Assembly: GCF_017591425.1 (NCBI RefSeq) | Contig: NW_024466307.1 | Location: 5,037,001-5,101,000 of the forward strand | Reading direction: 5' to 3' | Length of the DNA stretch: 64,000 nt | Source: Ochotona curzoniae | Lineage: Eukaryota > Chordata > Mammalia > Lagomorpha > Ochotonidae | Shown here: in pieces, positions 1 to 9,790 of the stretch | Layout of the letters: every line of letters begins with the position of its first letter | How positions within the stretch are numbered: the stretch's first letter is position 1 | Notes under the pieces: model-generated | Seen by the model: the letters and a program-made list of their open reading frames with translations, nothing else | What the model was told of the DNA's origin: nothing | Databases searched by the model: none | Translations under genes and position numbers: made by a program

Positions 1-3000
1 GATGTTTTGCTGAGTAATTCCTGCAAGTATAACCTGGTTGGTCTGACCTTCTATCTGATGCTTGCTTTCCAGTACCCACCTGGCCCTTCCAATGGCCCAG
101 CCTGGTCTCCCTGGGGTTCCAAAAACACAGCCACATATCAATGCCAGCACGGGGATGGAGGATGTGGCATGGTAGAAAGACAGTCACGTGTCAGGATTAT
201 TAAGAGGCAGGGTATAATCAGAGCTACCCTACTTAAGAGATAGGTAATAGGGAAAAAGAGTCATTTCAGAAGAAGGACTTGGAGGGTCTGAAATACACAG
301 CAGAATCTGGGACATCACCATCCTTCTAGGTCCTACAGCCCCTGTGTGTCAGACCTGGAGAGTGACAACTCCCAGCAACCAATAGTGAGTCTCCTTCATT
401 TCTTGAAACAAAAGTTCTCTCAGTGGTTGTGGGGCATGATGTTACGGCCAAGGGCAGACAGTCTTGGAAGCAAACATGATTTTATATAAATGCCTGGTAT
501 GTTGTGGATTACTATATAATTACATAAATATCAAGTTGATACTATCCCTGTCACTTTTCCCTCCAGTATATAATTATCTGAGAGAATTGGGACACATGGA
601 AACTAGAACCAGCCTTATAACTGAGATAGCATGATCTTATCACAAAATATTAGTTGTTTTTTTTCTCTCCTTTTAATACACCAGGATAATGCAAGGTCAC
701 TAGGCTAAAGTGAAGGCTGTGATAATTCTGTTAGGAACTGTCACTGGGAAGCAGAACAAGTGTTCGGTTTTGAAAATACCCTTTAAAGAAGCAAGAGAGG
801 ATGACCTGGTACATAAAGCAGATATGTTGATTTGTTTCACCTAACCTTGACATATTACTCAATGCCACAAATGGCAGCTTGCCTAAATTATAAATTTTGA
901 TTTCTAAACCATGTAATGGCAAGGATTCTGCAGTGCATCCACTATTGACCTCACTGGATATCATCCAAAATATCTTTTTTTCCTGAATGCTGATTTCTGA
1001 TTTGTTCCTCTAATAAGACTACCTGTTCTGCTGGCATTATTTGTAAGACCAAAGATTACAGGGCAGGACATAGGAGAAGGGACTTGGGAACGAATCATAT
1101 GCACCCTAAAGAGGGAAGTCATGATTATGGGATATAAATATCTTAGGCACAGGGATACAAAATGAGGGGGATAAAAAAAATCAGCATGACGGTGACAAAT
1201 GGCCTAAATTTCCTTTTCTAGGTGGAACAGTTGAGCCAAAATAATCCTAATGATATTAAAAAGTTCTAAAAATGAGAGTTAAACCTGGTCTTGAAAAAAT
1301 CTCCACATCAAGAGTTGATTAATATTTAAAACACTGTATCAGCATTCTCTACACCTTCACTTTTTGAGTCTTGTTGACGCCATGTTCTGGTTAGGCTGAG
1401 TTAGGCCCAGGAGATCAGGTTAGTATCTTCTTTGCCTTGTCTTAGCGTGGCCACCCACTGTAAGGCTCCCCACATACCCACTTGTTCTCTCTCTGCCACT
1501 CTCCATGGCCGCAGCTCTGGCTCAGTCAGGCCCTGGCTTCCTCCATCCGCTGGTGAGCGCTTCCCTCTCTCCCCCATCCCACAGCATGTGGACTAATGCG
1601 TCACTTCCGGAAGCAGAGTACTAACTCTCCTCCCCAGGAGCTAAAGATCACTGTTTCAGGCTGCCAGAACCCCCACCTTGTGCTCCTTCAGCGTTGCTCT
1701 CCCCTGGCTGTACCCAGTGGCACTCCCAGCTCGCCTTTCCTTGGCCTTGTGGTGTAGGACTTCTTTCCAAAGGCACCCACATGTTAACACTCAGAAAGCC
1801 AACAATTGTGGAAGTCATTATGTGCTGTATGGCCAACATGTGGGTAAATTCTTTGAATGAATACAGTAGTGAAAGTGGGGTTTTCGTTTATGTTTGAATG
1901 ATTTTACATTTAGAGTTAACATTGTAAAGAAGTTGCTAAAGCTGGGGCAGCAAAATTTGTTTGATTCTAAATAAATAGCATTTGGTTTATTGATTGAGGA
2001 TAGAACCAATTCCTTACAGTAATGACAGAGTTAGCTATTGTAGTTCATTAAACGTAGATTAAAAGAAGACAAAATGGCTTATTCATGATGGCTATATCTG
2101 AATTATAGCATTTAGATCAATTTAAAATATTTTCAAGCGTTTTTGAATGTTTTACACAGTACTTATTGGAATAACTTTTAAAAATATATTGAAAGTATTT
2201 GAACAGTGGATTATCTTTTGTGAGTTGTATATTCGAAGTATATAAATTTTGATAGTAGATATGACTAAATCCTGAAAATGCAAAAATTAGCCTACAAAAG
2301 TGGGATGTGGTATGATTCAAGCTATATTCACATATGCAAATATGTGATTCATACTTTGAAGGATGACTGGAGACAATTGGGAAACACAATGGAGGTTAAA
2401 AACTTGATGCAGAGAAACAAATAAAAGACTATTATTATTGGTATAAGTGACATGATAAAGACTTGAGCCGTGATAGTAACAGCAGAAAATATAGGGAGAG
2501 TAATGAAGAAAGCTCAAATCATAACCAATGGTCCTTGATTAACCATTCAGTGGGAGAGGCCTGAGGCGTGGGATGATCTCAATAAACAGAGGTTGTGAGC
2601 AATCTGGCAGATAAACAAGGTTTCAGGTTTAATACCAAGAGGTAGGTGTTAAATGACCCAGAAATTTGCTGACGGAATGGGCCATGTAGGTGATTCTAAC
2701 ATAAAAAGTTTTAAGAGAGAAGAAAGAAGGCTTCAGGGCAGTGAAACCTAATCCATGAGATCATAGCTCTGGGGACTTGTGGTCAGCCTGAGTCACATGG
2801 CAGAGACCGCAGGGCTGAGGTTGTTTCAGGAGAGAGGAGCATGGTGGCACCTGCCCCTGAGAAGGTCAAGCTGTCAAAGCAGGGAGGGAAGGAAGACAGG
2901 TGTGGGAGGTTGTCTGTGTGTCTGGGTGAATGGCGTTCATGTGGTGAGGGAGCAACTGGTTCCATTTACTTGTGCTAGAGGTCAGTGACTAATAAAGCCC

Positions 3001-4332
3001 CAGTGTGTACTGTATACTTTTGGAGATTTTATTTCACAACACATTTTGACACTTAGTGTAGCTATTGTATCAATAAAGTTTAATATAGACATTTACAGCA
3101 ATGTAATATAAGCTTACTGTAGTCATTCATTTAATGGAAGACATTAGCCCTTCAAGTTATATAACCATAACTGGACCCCTGCCATGCATATATAAAAAGC
3201 CTAGCAGTAGGCAATATTTGTAAAGAGTGAATTTTGCATGTTTCAGGAACAAAGGCATCTAAATCTTGCAACCCTACCTTTCATTTCTTCCTAAGACACG
3301 TTTCTTCCTGCCATTACTTTCCTGATTGTTTTAGCTGCAAAGTTATAAGGAATGAGATGTAACAAATGGAACTGCATTATTGAGGTAATTCTATTTCAAC
3401 AGTCTCTTTTGGTGACTAAGAATCGCAAGAGGTCCGTGGCATGGGCTAGAATACACACTCATTCTTACTGGCGATTTAATCTTGAGAAAACAAGCCGTTC
3501 TGTACCTCCCTTTCCTCCTTGACAATGTTGACATTTTAGCTGCAGGAACTGTAAGTGAACCTGGTATAAGTAATTCCCACTTTGGAAAATTTACCAGCCC
3601 ACTCATGGAATTCCTGAATATTTACTGACCAATCTAGTGATCTGGTAGGATGAATGTCAGTTACATTAGGCACACCATGTTTAAAGAAAAATAGATAAGA
3701 AGAAAGTTTCAAGAGCCATAGAGCCTCAGGGCAGAAATAATGTTTTAAACAAGGTTGAGAATTAGGTTTAAATCAACAGAGGATCCAGATATAAGATCAT
3801 TAACATCAAAAGCCATGGAATTAATAACCATAACAATAGATGGAAAAGGCATATAAAATTGTAAAGCCTGGAAGATTGAAACCTGGAGAAGAGGTGAGGG
3901 AACTATAAAAAGTGAAATATATCTCAATTTGGTTAACAAGGCTGTAAGGGACAGGGTTTTAAAAAAGAAGTGGTGCGATTGCTTATTAAAACCTGATATA
4001 AAAAAGTATTTATAGACCTTGTAGGATGAACATGAGCTCACAGGGAGCAGTCCTTCTGAGCCTACAGCCAGCGAGAGGCAGCTCAGGGTGTGAGACGTCA
4101 ACAAAACACCCTCTACAAAGTTTAGCTCAAGGTGAAGAGACTAGAGTAATGAGAGAGTTGTCTGCCTCTAGATTTCTCTCTTGCGTCATTACTTGCAGAA
4201 TGTCCTGATTGAGTCTACCCCCGTCCAGTTTGTGAAACAAGTGTCAGCCTCACTCGGGTACGGTTGGTAGTCCCAGCTGGGGTGCACAAATCCAGCTTTG
4301 CCTGCAGCGTTCTCACTGGATCCTTTGCCCTC
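1..4332. other. unique sequence, no gene recognised
   Basis: I see no exon, RNA gene or clearly classifiable repeat in this stretch. Open frames are short and have no protein signature. The only compositional feature is a GC-richer, CpG-bearing patch at about 1380-1760, entered separately. Very old repeats too decayed to read by eye could be hidden here. Confidence 0.6.
1380..1760. promoter_or_regulatory. GC-richer patch with CRE/ETS-like site
   Basis: Against AT-rich surroundings this patch is pyrimidine-rich and keeps about nine CpG dinucleotides. At 1598-1613 it reads GCGTCACTTCCGGAAG, joining a CRE-like half site (GCGTCAC) to a palindromic ETS core (ACTTCCGGAAG). Such pairs occur in housekeeping promoters and enhancers. 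The patch is too small and CpG-poor to be a standard CpG island, and no transcript or exon can be seen beside it, so a regulatory role is only an inference. Confidence 0.25.
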
Positions 4333-4345
4333 ACCAAGTTGTTCT
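4333..4345. repeat. left target-site duplication of C-SINE
   Basis: ACCAAGTTGTTCT here recurs exactly at 4711-4723. The pair brackets the reverse-strand C-SINE together with the CA/TA microsatellite, so both lie within one insertion. Confidence 0.85.
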
Positions 4346-4404
4346 ACATATATATACACACACACACACACACACATATATGCATATACATACATATATA
4401 CACA
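4346..4404. repeat. (CA)n/(TA)n microsatellite in the C-SINE tail
   Basis: A mixed CA, TA and CATA run. It sits between the left TSD and the SINE body, where the 3' tail of a reverse-strand SINE should be. It has therefore probably grown from the element's simple-sequence tail and was not part of the target site. Confidence 0.85.
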
Positions 4405-4710
4405 TTTTTTTAAAGTTTTTTTTTTAATTGGAAAGGAAGATATACAGAGAGGAGGAGAGAGAGAGGAAGATCTTCCTTCTGCAAGTGGCTGCAATGGTCA
4501 AAGCTGAGCCAATCTGAAGCCAGGAGCTCTTCCGGGTCTCCCACATGAGTGTAGGGTCCCAAAACTTTGGACCGTCCTGGAATGCTTTCCCAGGTCACAA
4601 GCAGGGAGCTGGATGGGAGGTGGAGCCACTAGGACTGGAACTGGTGCCCATATGGGATCCTGGCCCACCCAAGGCGAGGACCTGAACCGCTATGCTCTCA
4701 TACCAGGCCC
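4405..4710 (-). mobile_element. C-SINE, nearly full length
   Basis: On the reverse strand this runs from the tRNA-like head (ending at GGGCCTGGT, 4702-4710) through the conserved GGATCCCATATGGGC block (4648-4662) to the GA-rich and A-rich tail at 4405-4460. A 13 bp perfect TSD flanks it. It is moderately diverged from the copy at 5795 and so is probably older. Confidence 0.93.
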
Positions 4711-4723
4711 ACCAAGTTGTTCT

Positions 4724-5304
4724 TAAGGTGTAAAATCGTGATGCATGAAAACCAACATGAAAGAAGCCTGGATCACACCATGGTTGCCCTTTCATGGGTA
4801 TAGCCTTGATTTTCTTCTGTAGTGCTCTCTCGATAACTAACATCAAGTGCTTGAGTCTGGTCTTTACAGGTGTGAGTTCTGTTTCCTTGATCCATAGACA
4901 GGCAAATCTCTACCTGCAGTTGGAATGTCTGTGAGTGGATTCTCTTCTCATCATTGTGGATTGTTAAGCTGGATTTCCTAATCATGAATATTTTCTAAAT
5001 TTCATCTAGCTTGGTTAATGCCTCTCTTTTTCATAATATTTTGGTCTAGGTAATACACTGTCTGTTGCCAGCTGCTAATCCAAGACACTTCCCTTAAGTC
5101 TGCCCCCTCTGTGTCTATTGATGTGTTTCCTTATCCCCTGTACGGTGGTCCAGGGCTTCTGTCCACAATCATGTTGAGTTAGAGTTTGGGATACATTCAT
5201 AGTTTGTTCATATCCCAGACAAGGAGAACAGTGTGCCTTCTATGGGGAGAGGGATAATTATAAATCCACAGAACCCAGAGTTTCATTGACAAAGCTAATA
5301 AAAT
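4724..5304. other. unique sequence, nothing recognised
   Basis: No coding potential, RNA gene or repeat family is recognisable in this AT-rich interval between two C-SINEs. Confidence 0.55.
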
Positions 5305-5557
5305 GGTGGGGATTTTGTGCAGTAGTTGAGATGCTGCTTGGAGTGCTGGCTCTGTTCTCAATCCTGGCTTTCTGCTAATGCTCTCACCCTGGGAGGTAGC
5401 AGGTATTGGCTCAGGCTCTTGGAGCCCCTGCCCTTCCGTGGGACACCTGGACTAAGTTCTCAGCTGCTGCCTGACCCGGCCCCAGCGACTGCCGCAGGTG
5501 GGGAGTTAACCCATAGCTGTCTATCTTCCTCAGTTTCTCTACTTCTCAAGTAAAAAT
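5305..5557 (+). mobile_element. old, diverged C-SINE
   Basis: The order of blocks matches the C-SINE: a GTGCAGTAGTTGAGATGCTGC head, a middle containing CCTGGGAGGTAGCAGGTATTGG, and a tail with GTTTCTCTACTTCTCAAGTAA. Many substitutions and no visible TSD place it among the older copies. A different tRNA-derived SINE subfamily is possible. Confidence 0.7.
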
Positions 5558-5776
5558 TGTTTAAGCAGAAATACACCCAGGACTCTATTCAATTGTGTGA
5601 GGAATCTGTCCCTTACATTATGAATAATGTGTGATAGTATGTTTTGTTTCACAGAACAGGTTAATGATTTTCTGGTGAGAGAAAATTGAAGGAATAAACT
5701 TTCTTCCTGATGCCTCCTGGTGACTTGGACTAGGGCTATGTCCTTTCCCATGTCTGAGATCTCATGAGCTACGTTT

Positions 5777-5794
5777 AAAAACAAATAGATTCTT
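5777..5794. repeat. left TSD of young C-SINE
   Basis: AAAAACAAATAGATTCTT, repeated without mismatch at 6134-6151. Perfect identity over 18 bp points to a recent insertion. Confidence 0.95.
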
Positions 5795-6133
5795 GGGCCC
5801 GGCGCGGTGGCGCAAGTGGTTAGGTCCTCGCCTTGCACGCCCGGGATCCCATATGGGCGCCGGTTCTGATCCCTGCAGCCCCGCTTCCCTTCCAGCTCCC
5901 TGCCTGTGGCCTGGGAGAGCAGTCGAGGACGGCCCAAGGCTTTGGGACCCTGCACCCGTGTGGGAGGCCCGGAAGAGGCTCCTGGCTTCGGATCGGCATA
6001 GTATCGGCCCGTTGCGCTCACTTGGGGAGTGAATCATCGGACGGAAGATCTTCCTCTCTGTCTCTCCTCTCTGTATATCCGCCTTTCCAATGAAAAAATA
6101 ATAAAAATAAATCTAAAAAACAAAAAACAAAAA
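5795..6133 (+). mobile_element. young full-length C-SINE
   Basis: A tRNA-derived SINE starting GGGCCCGGCGCGGTGG. An RNA polymerase III A-box-like segment (TGGCGCAAGTGG, 5808-5819) and a B box (GGTTCTGATCC, 5862-5872) are intact. The conserved GATCCCATATGGGCGC block, the TGGCCTGGGAGAGCAGTCGAGG block and a TCTCTGTCTCTCC region follow, ending in an AAAATAAATCT and poly-A tail from about 6092. CpGs are largely kept and the TSD is perfect. It is the best copy here for setting the local consensus. The C-SINE makes RNA only and borrows L1 proteins to move. The open frames across it are accidental. Confidence 0.97.
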
Positions 6134-6151
6134 AAAAACAAATAGATTCTT
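6134..6151. repeat. right TSD of young C-SINE
   Basis: Exact copy of 5777-5794, running directly out of the poly-A tail. Confidence 0.95.
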
Positions 6152-7609
6152 AACTGTTATGAGGATCTAAGCTGCTGCTTTTTAAAATATGTCAACTAAT
6201 ACACAGACTACATGAAAAACATAATCTTTAAAGTGAGATTAACATTTGATAACTGTTCACAGCCTTTGTCTATACTGCTGAGTAATAGTAGGTTTCCATT
6301 TTCCTTCTCTACTTACTGTGTCTTAATACAGGGGTGGAGATAGGGAAGGAGGTGGGGAGGGAAGCCCCTAGGCTTCTAAATCTGTGCTGTGAAATACATG
6401 GATTCTACTCCCTTTAAATAAATAAGTAAGATTAACAAAAAGATTAACAGAAAAGAATGATGCAAAACCAAACACAGAGAAATGCACCTAATAGGTATTT
6501 AGCCAATATTTGTTGCATTTCTTCTAAATTTATAATCCCAGCTGCCGTTGACACAGAGCAATCTGCTGTACTCTTTGTTATGTGTCCTTGGACTAGAAGG
6601 TCACTTGAGAGTGAAAGCATTTTCAATGAATTCTGCCTCCAAATGATCCTTGAAGGTTTGAACCAAAGAGTCCTATAGTTTATTGATTTAGGAAGCCTGC
6701 ATGCGTTTGTCTACCAGATTCCATCCTTTTGCTCTCAATCACAGGTCATTTGGGGATTTCATAGCTGCACCCCTCTCTCCTGACTCACGCAGCTGGCTCC
6801 CATCGTGTGCTCAGCAAACATTGTGTGTGCCTGCCTGGATCTCTTCTGCTACCTTTGTTCCACCAAAATCCTTTAGCATTAGAAGGGATTCACTGAAAGG
6901 GATCTGAGAGGCCAGAAGGAGGAAAACACATGACAGGCACACTTTGAAACTCTGAGTAATCCATCATGCAGTCTTTGTTGGATCGTAATGGGCTCAGCAG
7001 CCGACAACACTTGGAGAAGTTTCTCCCTTATAGAGACCCAGCGGCAATGCACCTGGAATGAAAAGTCCTTGCTCCTATCTGAGCAGGGTGTTTTTTTTTG
7101 TTGTTGTTGTTCCTGGTACCACTTTCATTGGCAGCTGATGTCAGACCTCAGATGTGTCAAGCCGGAGTCACAGCTGTAGCTGTCATTCACCAAGAGTGCA
7201 GAGTGACACTGCATGTGGAATACCTGGGCTCTGTGTGTCAGACTCAGACAGGTGAACACTTGGTTTCAGTTTAGGTTCTAGGACTGCATGTCAGAGGAAA
7301 CGCACCACTTCTGCGGTTAGATCTCCAATGCCCTTGACACCATTTCATATACTTGCAGCCTACTTTGAAGTTGAGGAAGACACAATTTGTTTTCTGAACT
7401 AATGTGGCTCGGATGAATCCTGTTGGGTTCATCCCTGACTCCTGTCATTCCTGACTCTGTTAGGGGAGTCCTGGAGCATTCTGCACCAGTTGATATTAAC
7501 ACCCACCAGCAACTCATGATGCTGGAAGACTTCTGTGGATTTTGTGAATGACCCCAAGTTTTCAAATTGTAAAACAAATCACTCCATAGCCTTCTTACCT
7601 TGTTACAGT
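6152..7609. other. unique sequence, nothing recognised
   Basis: No gene or repeat family identified. It contains a short T-rich/GTT run at about 7090-7111. The open frames present are short and unremarkable. Confidence 0.55.
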
Positions 7610-7883
7610 ATTTTTTTTTTTAATTTGAAAAGCAGAGTTAGTTTCATCCACTGATTTGTGCTCCAAATTACTGCAGTGACTAGATTTGGAACATGTTGAA
7701 GCCTGGAGCCAGGAGCTCTATATGGTCTCCCAAGTGCGTAACAGGGGCTCAGATACTGGGGCCATCTCTCACTGCTTCCTCAGAAACATTATCAGGGACC
7801 TATATCAGAAGTGGAAAAACCAGGACTTGGACCAGTTCTCATATTAGACAGAGGTTTAGGCCTCTGCACTACACATTAGCCCC
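7610..7883 (-). mobile_element. old C-SINE, reverse strand
   Basis: Begins with a poly-T tail and AATTTGAAAAGCAGAG. It continues through GAAGCCTGGAGCCAGGAGCTC and GGACTTGGACCAGTTCTCATAT to CACTACACATTAGCCCC, which is the C-SINE order read backwards. It is clearly diverged and a TSD is not convincing. Confidence 0.82.
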
Positions 7884-8018
7884 ATGTTAAACATTAATAG
7901 GACAATGAACATACTAGCCATATTCTTCCACTTTAGTTTAAGCCCAGAACTATAGTTCTAAGTTTATCTCATTTTGTCTCTGCAATAACTGCAGTAGTAA
8001 AAGAAATGGACAGCGCTT

Positions 8019-8033
8019 AAAATTCGGGGTTGA
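8019..8033. repeat. left TSD of family B retroposon
   Basis: AAAATTCGGGGTTGA matches AAAATTTGGGATTGA at 9115-9129 with two differences, both transition type (C to T, G to A). Confidence 0.75.
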
Positions 8034-9114
8034 ACTGTTGGGCCACTGCTCATGCGGGTGAGCACAAGAGCTTGAAATGGGGGCAGACCAGCTGGGCAGG
8101 GAGAGCTATAACACCCGTTGGCCTACATGTGAACTGTATTAGGGGTAGAGCCAGGCTGGGGTAGTTGACTGTATCCACTGTTACAGGCAAGAGCCAGAGT
8201 AAGGGCAGGTGGGTTGGGCTTTGCCACAGCATCAGCTGGCAAATGGGACTGGGGGCAAGTCCTGTCAAGCTACACTGCAGAACTACCTGGAGAGTGCAAG
8301 ATCCAGGGTCGGGTGTAGGGTTGTGGATATCCCAGTGGGGAGGAGGGGTTGTAGACTGCAACTCTCACTGGTGCCATGAGGACCAGAACTAGGGATGGAC
8401 AGACAGTGGTACCCACTGGCATGAATATGTGCTGGAGGGTGGAGTTGATTGGGTTGAGTTGGGCTTCAGTCCCCAGTGATGTGCATGAGATCTGAATGGG
8501 ATATGGGACAGACCAGACCTGTCCACTGCTTTTGCTGGGAGGCACAAGAATTGGAGCTGGTTGTGGGGGTGGTCAAGTGGTGTTCGTTGGGGGTTGCTCT
8601 GAGTGGGCTGAAGCTCCCCCTCTGATGCATGAGGGCCGAGCATGTGTTGGGCAGAGCTGGGCTGGCCATAGCATCCATTGGTTTGTTGAGGATGAACAGC
8701 AGAACAAATTGACAAACTACCTCAGTGAAATTTGTCAGCCAATTTCTAGGATAATGCAGACTTGGAGGTGGACTGTGACAGCCAATCGACCTTGGAAGGA
8801 TTTCTTCATTGTTGGAATGGTGATATCAGCAGCATCTCAGAACTATGGAAACCACATGAACAGAACCCTCAGAAAATGCGCCACAGTGTGGACCCTGGGA
8901 TGATATCGGGTGGCAGGTGTCCAAATCCCTGGGGTAATGTGGCGGCTGGGAGGCTAGGTGTGGTTTTTCCGCTTGTACCCCCTCTCTTCCCCAAATATGG
9001 GAAGAAGAAAAAGAAAATGTATAAACAAGGGTCTCACCCACTATCCCCTGGCCCCTGACGCTTCCCACACTGATCAACTATGTTAAAAAAATCTAAAAAA
9101 AAAAAGAAAGAAAG
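8034..9114 (+). mobile_element. family B non-LTR retroposon (probable L1 3' end), 5'-truncated
   Basis: A 1.08 kb GC-richer unit ending in TGATCAACTATGTTAAAAAAATC and a poly-A/GAAA tail, between 15 bp TSDs. These are the marks of LINE-type insertion. The first 650 bases contain loose tandem units of about 100 bases built on GGGCAG..CTGGGCTGG..CATTGGTTTGT motifs. Two other copies lie at 34936-35559 and 41697-43183. Compared with them this copy lacks about 330 bases near 8690, so it carries a deletion or belongs to another subfamily. No ORF2 protein sequence is included. I infer an L1 3' untranslated region because the tail and TSDs fit, but a separate retroposon family is not excluded. Confidence 0.8.
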
Positions 9115-9129
9115 AAAATTTGGGATTGA
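9115..9129. repeat. right TSD of family B retroposon
   Basis: Near-copy of 8019-8033, directly after the (GAAA)-type end of the tail. Confidence 0.75.
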
Positions 9130-9524
9130 GGCTCCAGGAAGCAAAGTTTCTTATTAGCATCATGCAGTTTTGTAGGGCCTGATTTTGAACACTATGTCTT
9201 CAAAGTTCTCATTCATTTTTTTGACAAGCAGCATTCCCTGAAAGGTCAAAGGGCAGATCTGTAAAAATCTAGAGCACACACTATGGATGCTTGCTCAGAG
9301 TTTGTAGTTGTGTCAAAGCATGGATTCTTTAAGAAAAACAGACAAGGATAGATTTAGCCATCTTCACATTCCAACCCTTTACCTAGTAGGGCAGAAGGTA
9401 AGAAGTAGCACTGTCTCAGTATTAGGAAGATATCAATGGAAAAATCTGAGAAAGAGTAACTTGTAAAGCACTTTGCAAAGTCAAAGGTGATGTTACTTTT
9501 GGGAAATATTATATGCTTTCTCCA
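9130..9524. other. unique sequence, nothing recognised
   Basis: No gene or repeat was recognised between the family B element and the ancient L1 fragment. Confidence 0.5.
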
Positions 9525-9790
9525 TGGATTTATTGAGGTATAATTGACTAATAAAAATCATATATATTCAAGGTGTACAATGTGATCTTTTGATCTATGT
9601 ATGCCTTGTGAAATCATTACCACAGTCAGGCTAATTAACTTATACCTCACCTCATCTAATTACCTTTTTTGTTCATGAGATGAGAATATTTAAGATGTTT
9701 CCTCTTAGCAAACTGCAGATAGTAGCACCTGGTTGGTAACTATAGTTACCATGCTGCACATGAGGTCTTTGGAGGGCATTTGAGAACCGA
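9525..9790 (-). mobile_element. ancient L1 3' UTR fragment
   Basis: TTGAGGTATAATTGAC, AAGGTGTACAATGTGAT, GTGAAATCATTACCACAGTC and TAACTATAGTTACCATGCTG follow the order of the reverse complement of old mammalian L1M 3' untranslated regions. Heavily diverged; boundaries are approximate. Confidence 0.65.

Noticed and set aside
3745..4104. 119-codon reverse frame in non-repeat DNA
   Set aside because: No recognisable domain, and codon composition looks like AT-rich non-coding DNA. Length alone is within chance for 64 kb.
5808..5872. tRNA gene from the A and B box motifs
   Set aside because: The motifs belong to the tRNA-derived head of a C-SINE; the cloverleaf is degraded and the sequence continues as a SINE body with TSDs.
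5539..6021. 160-codon reverse-strand open frame
   Set aside because: More than half of it runs backwards through the C-SINE; the rest has no protein-like features.
8496..8903. 135-codon forward frame
   Set aside because: Lies wholly within the family B retroposon, is not kept in the sister copies, and shows no domain.
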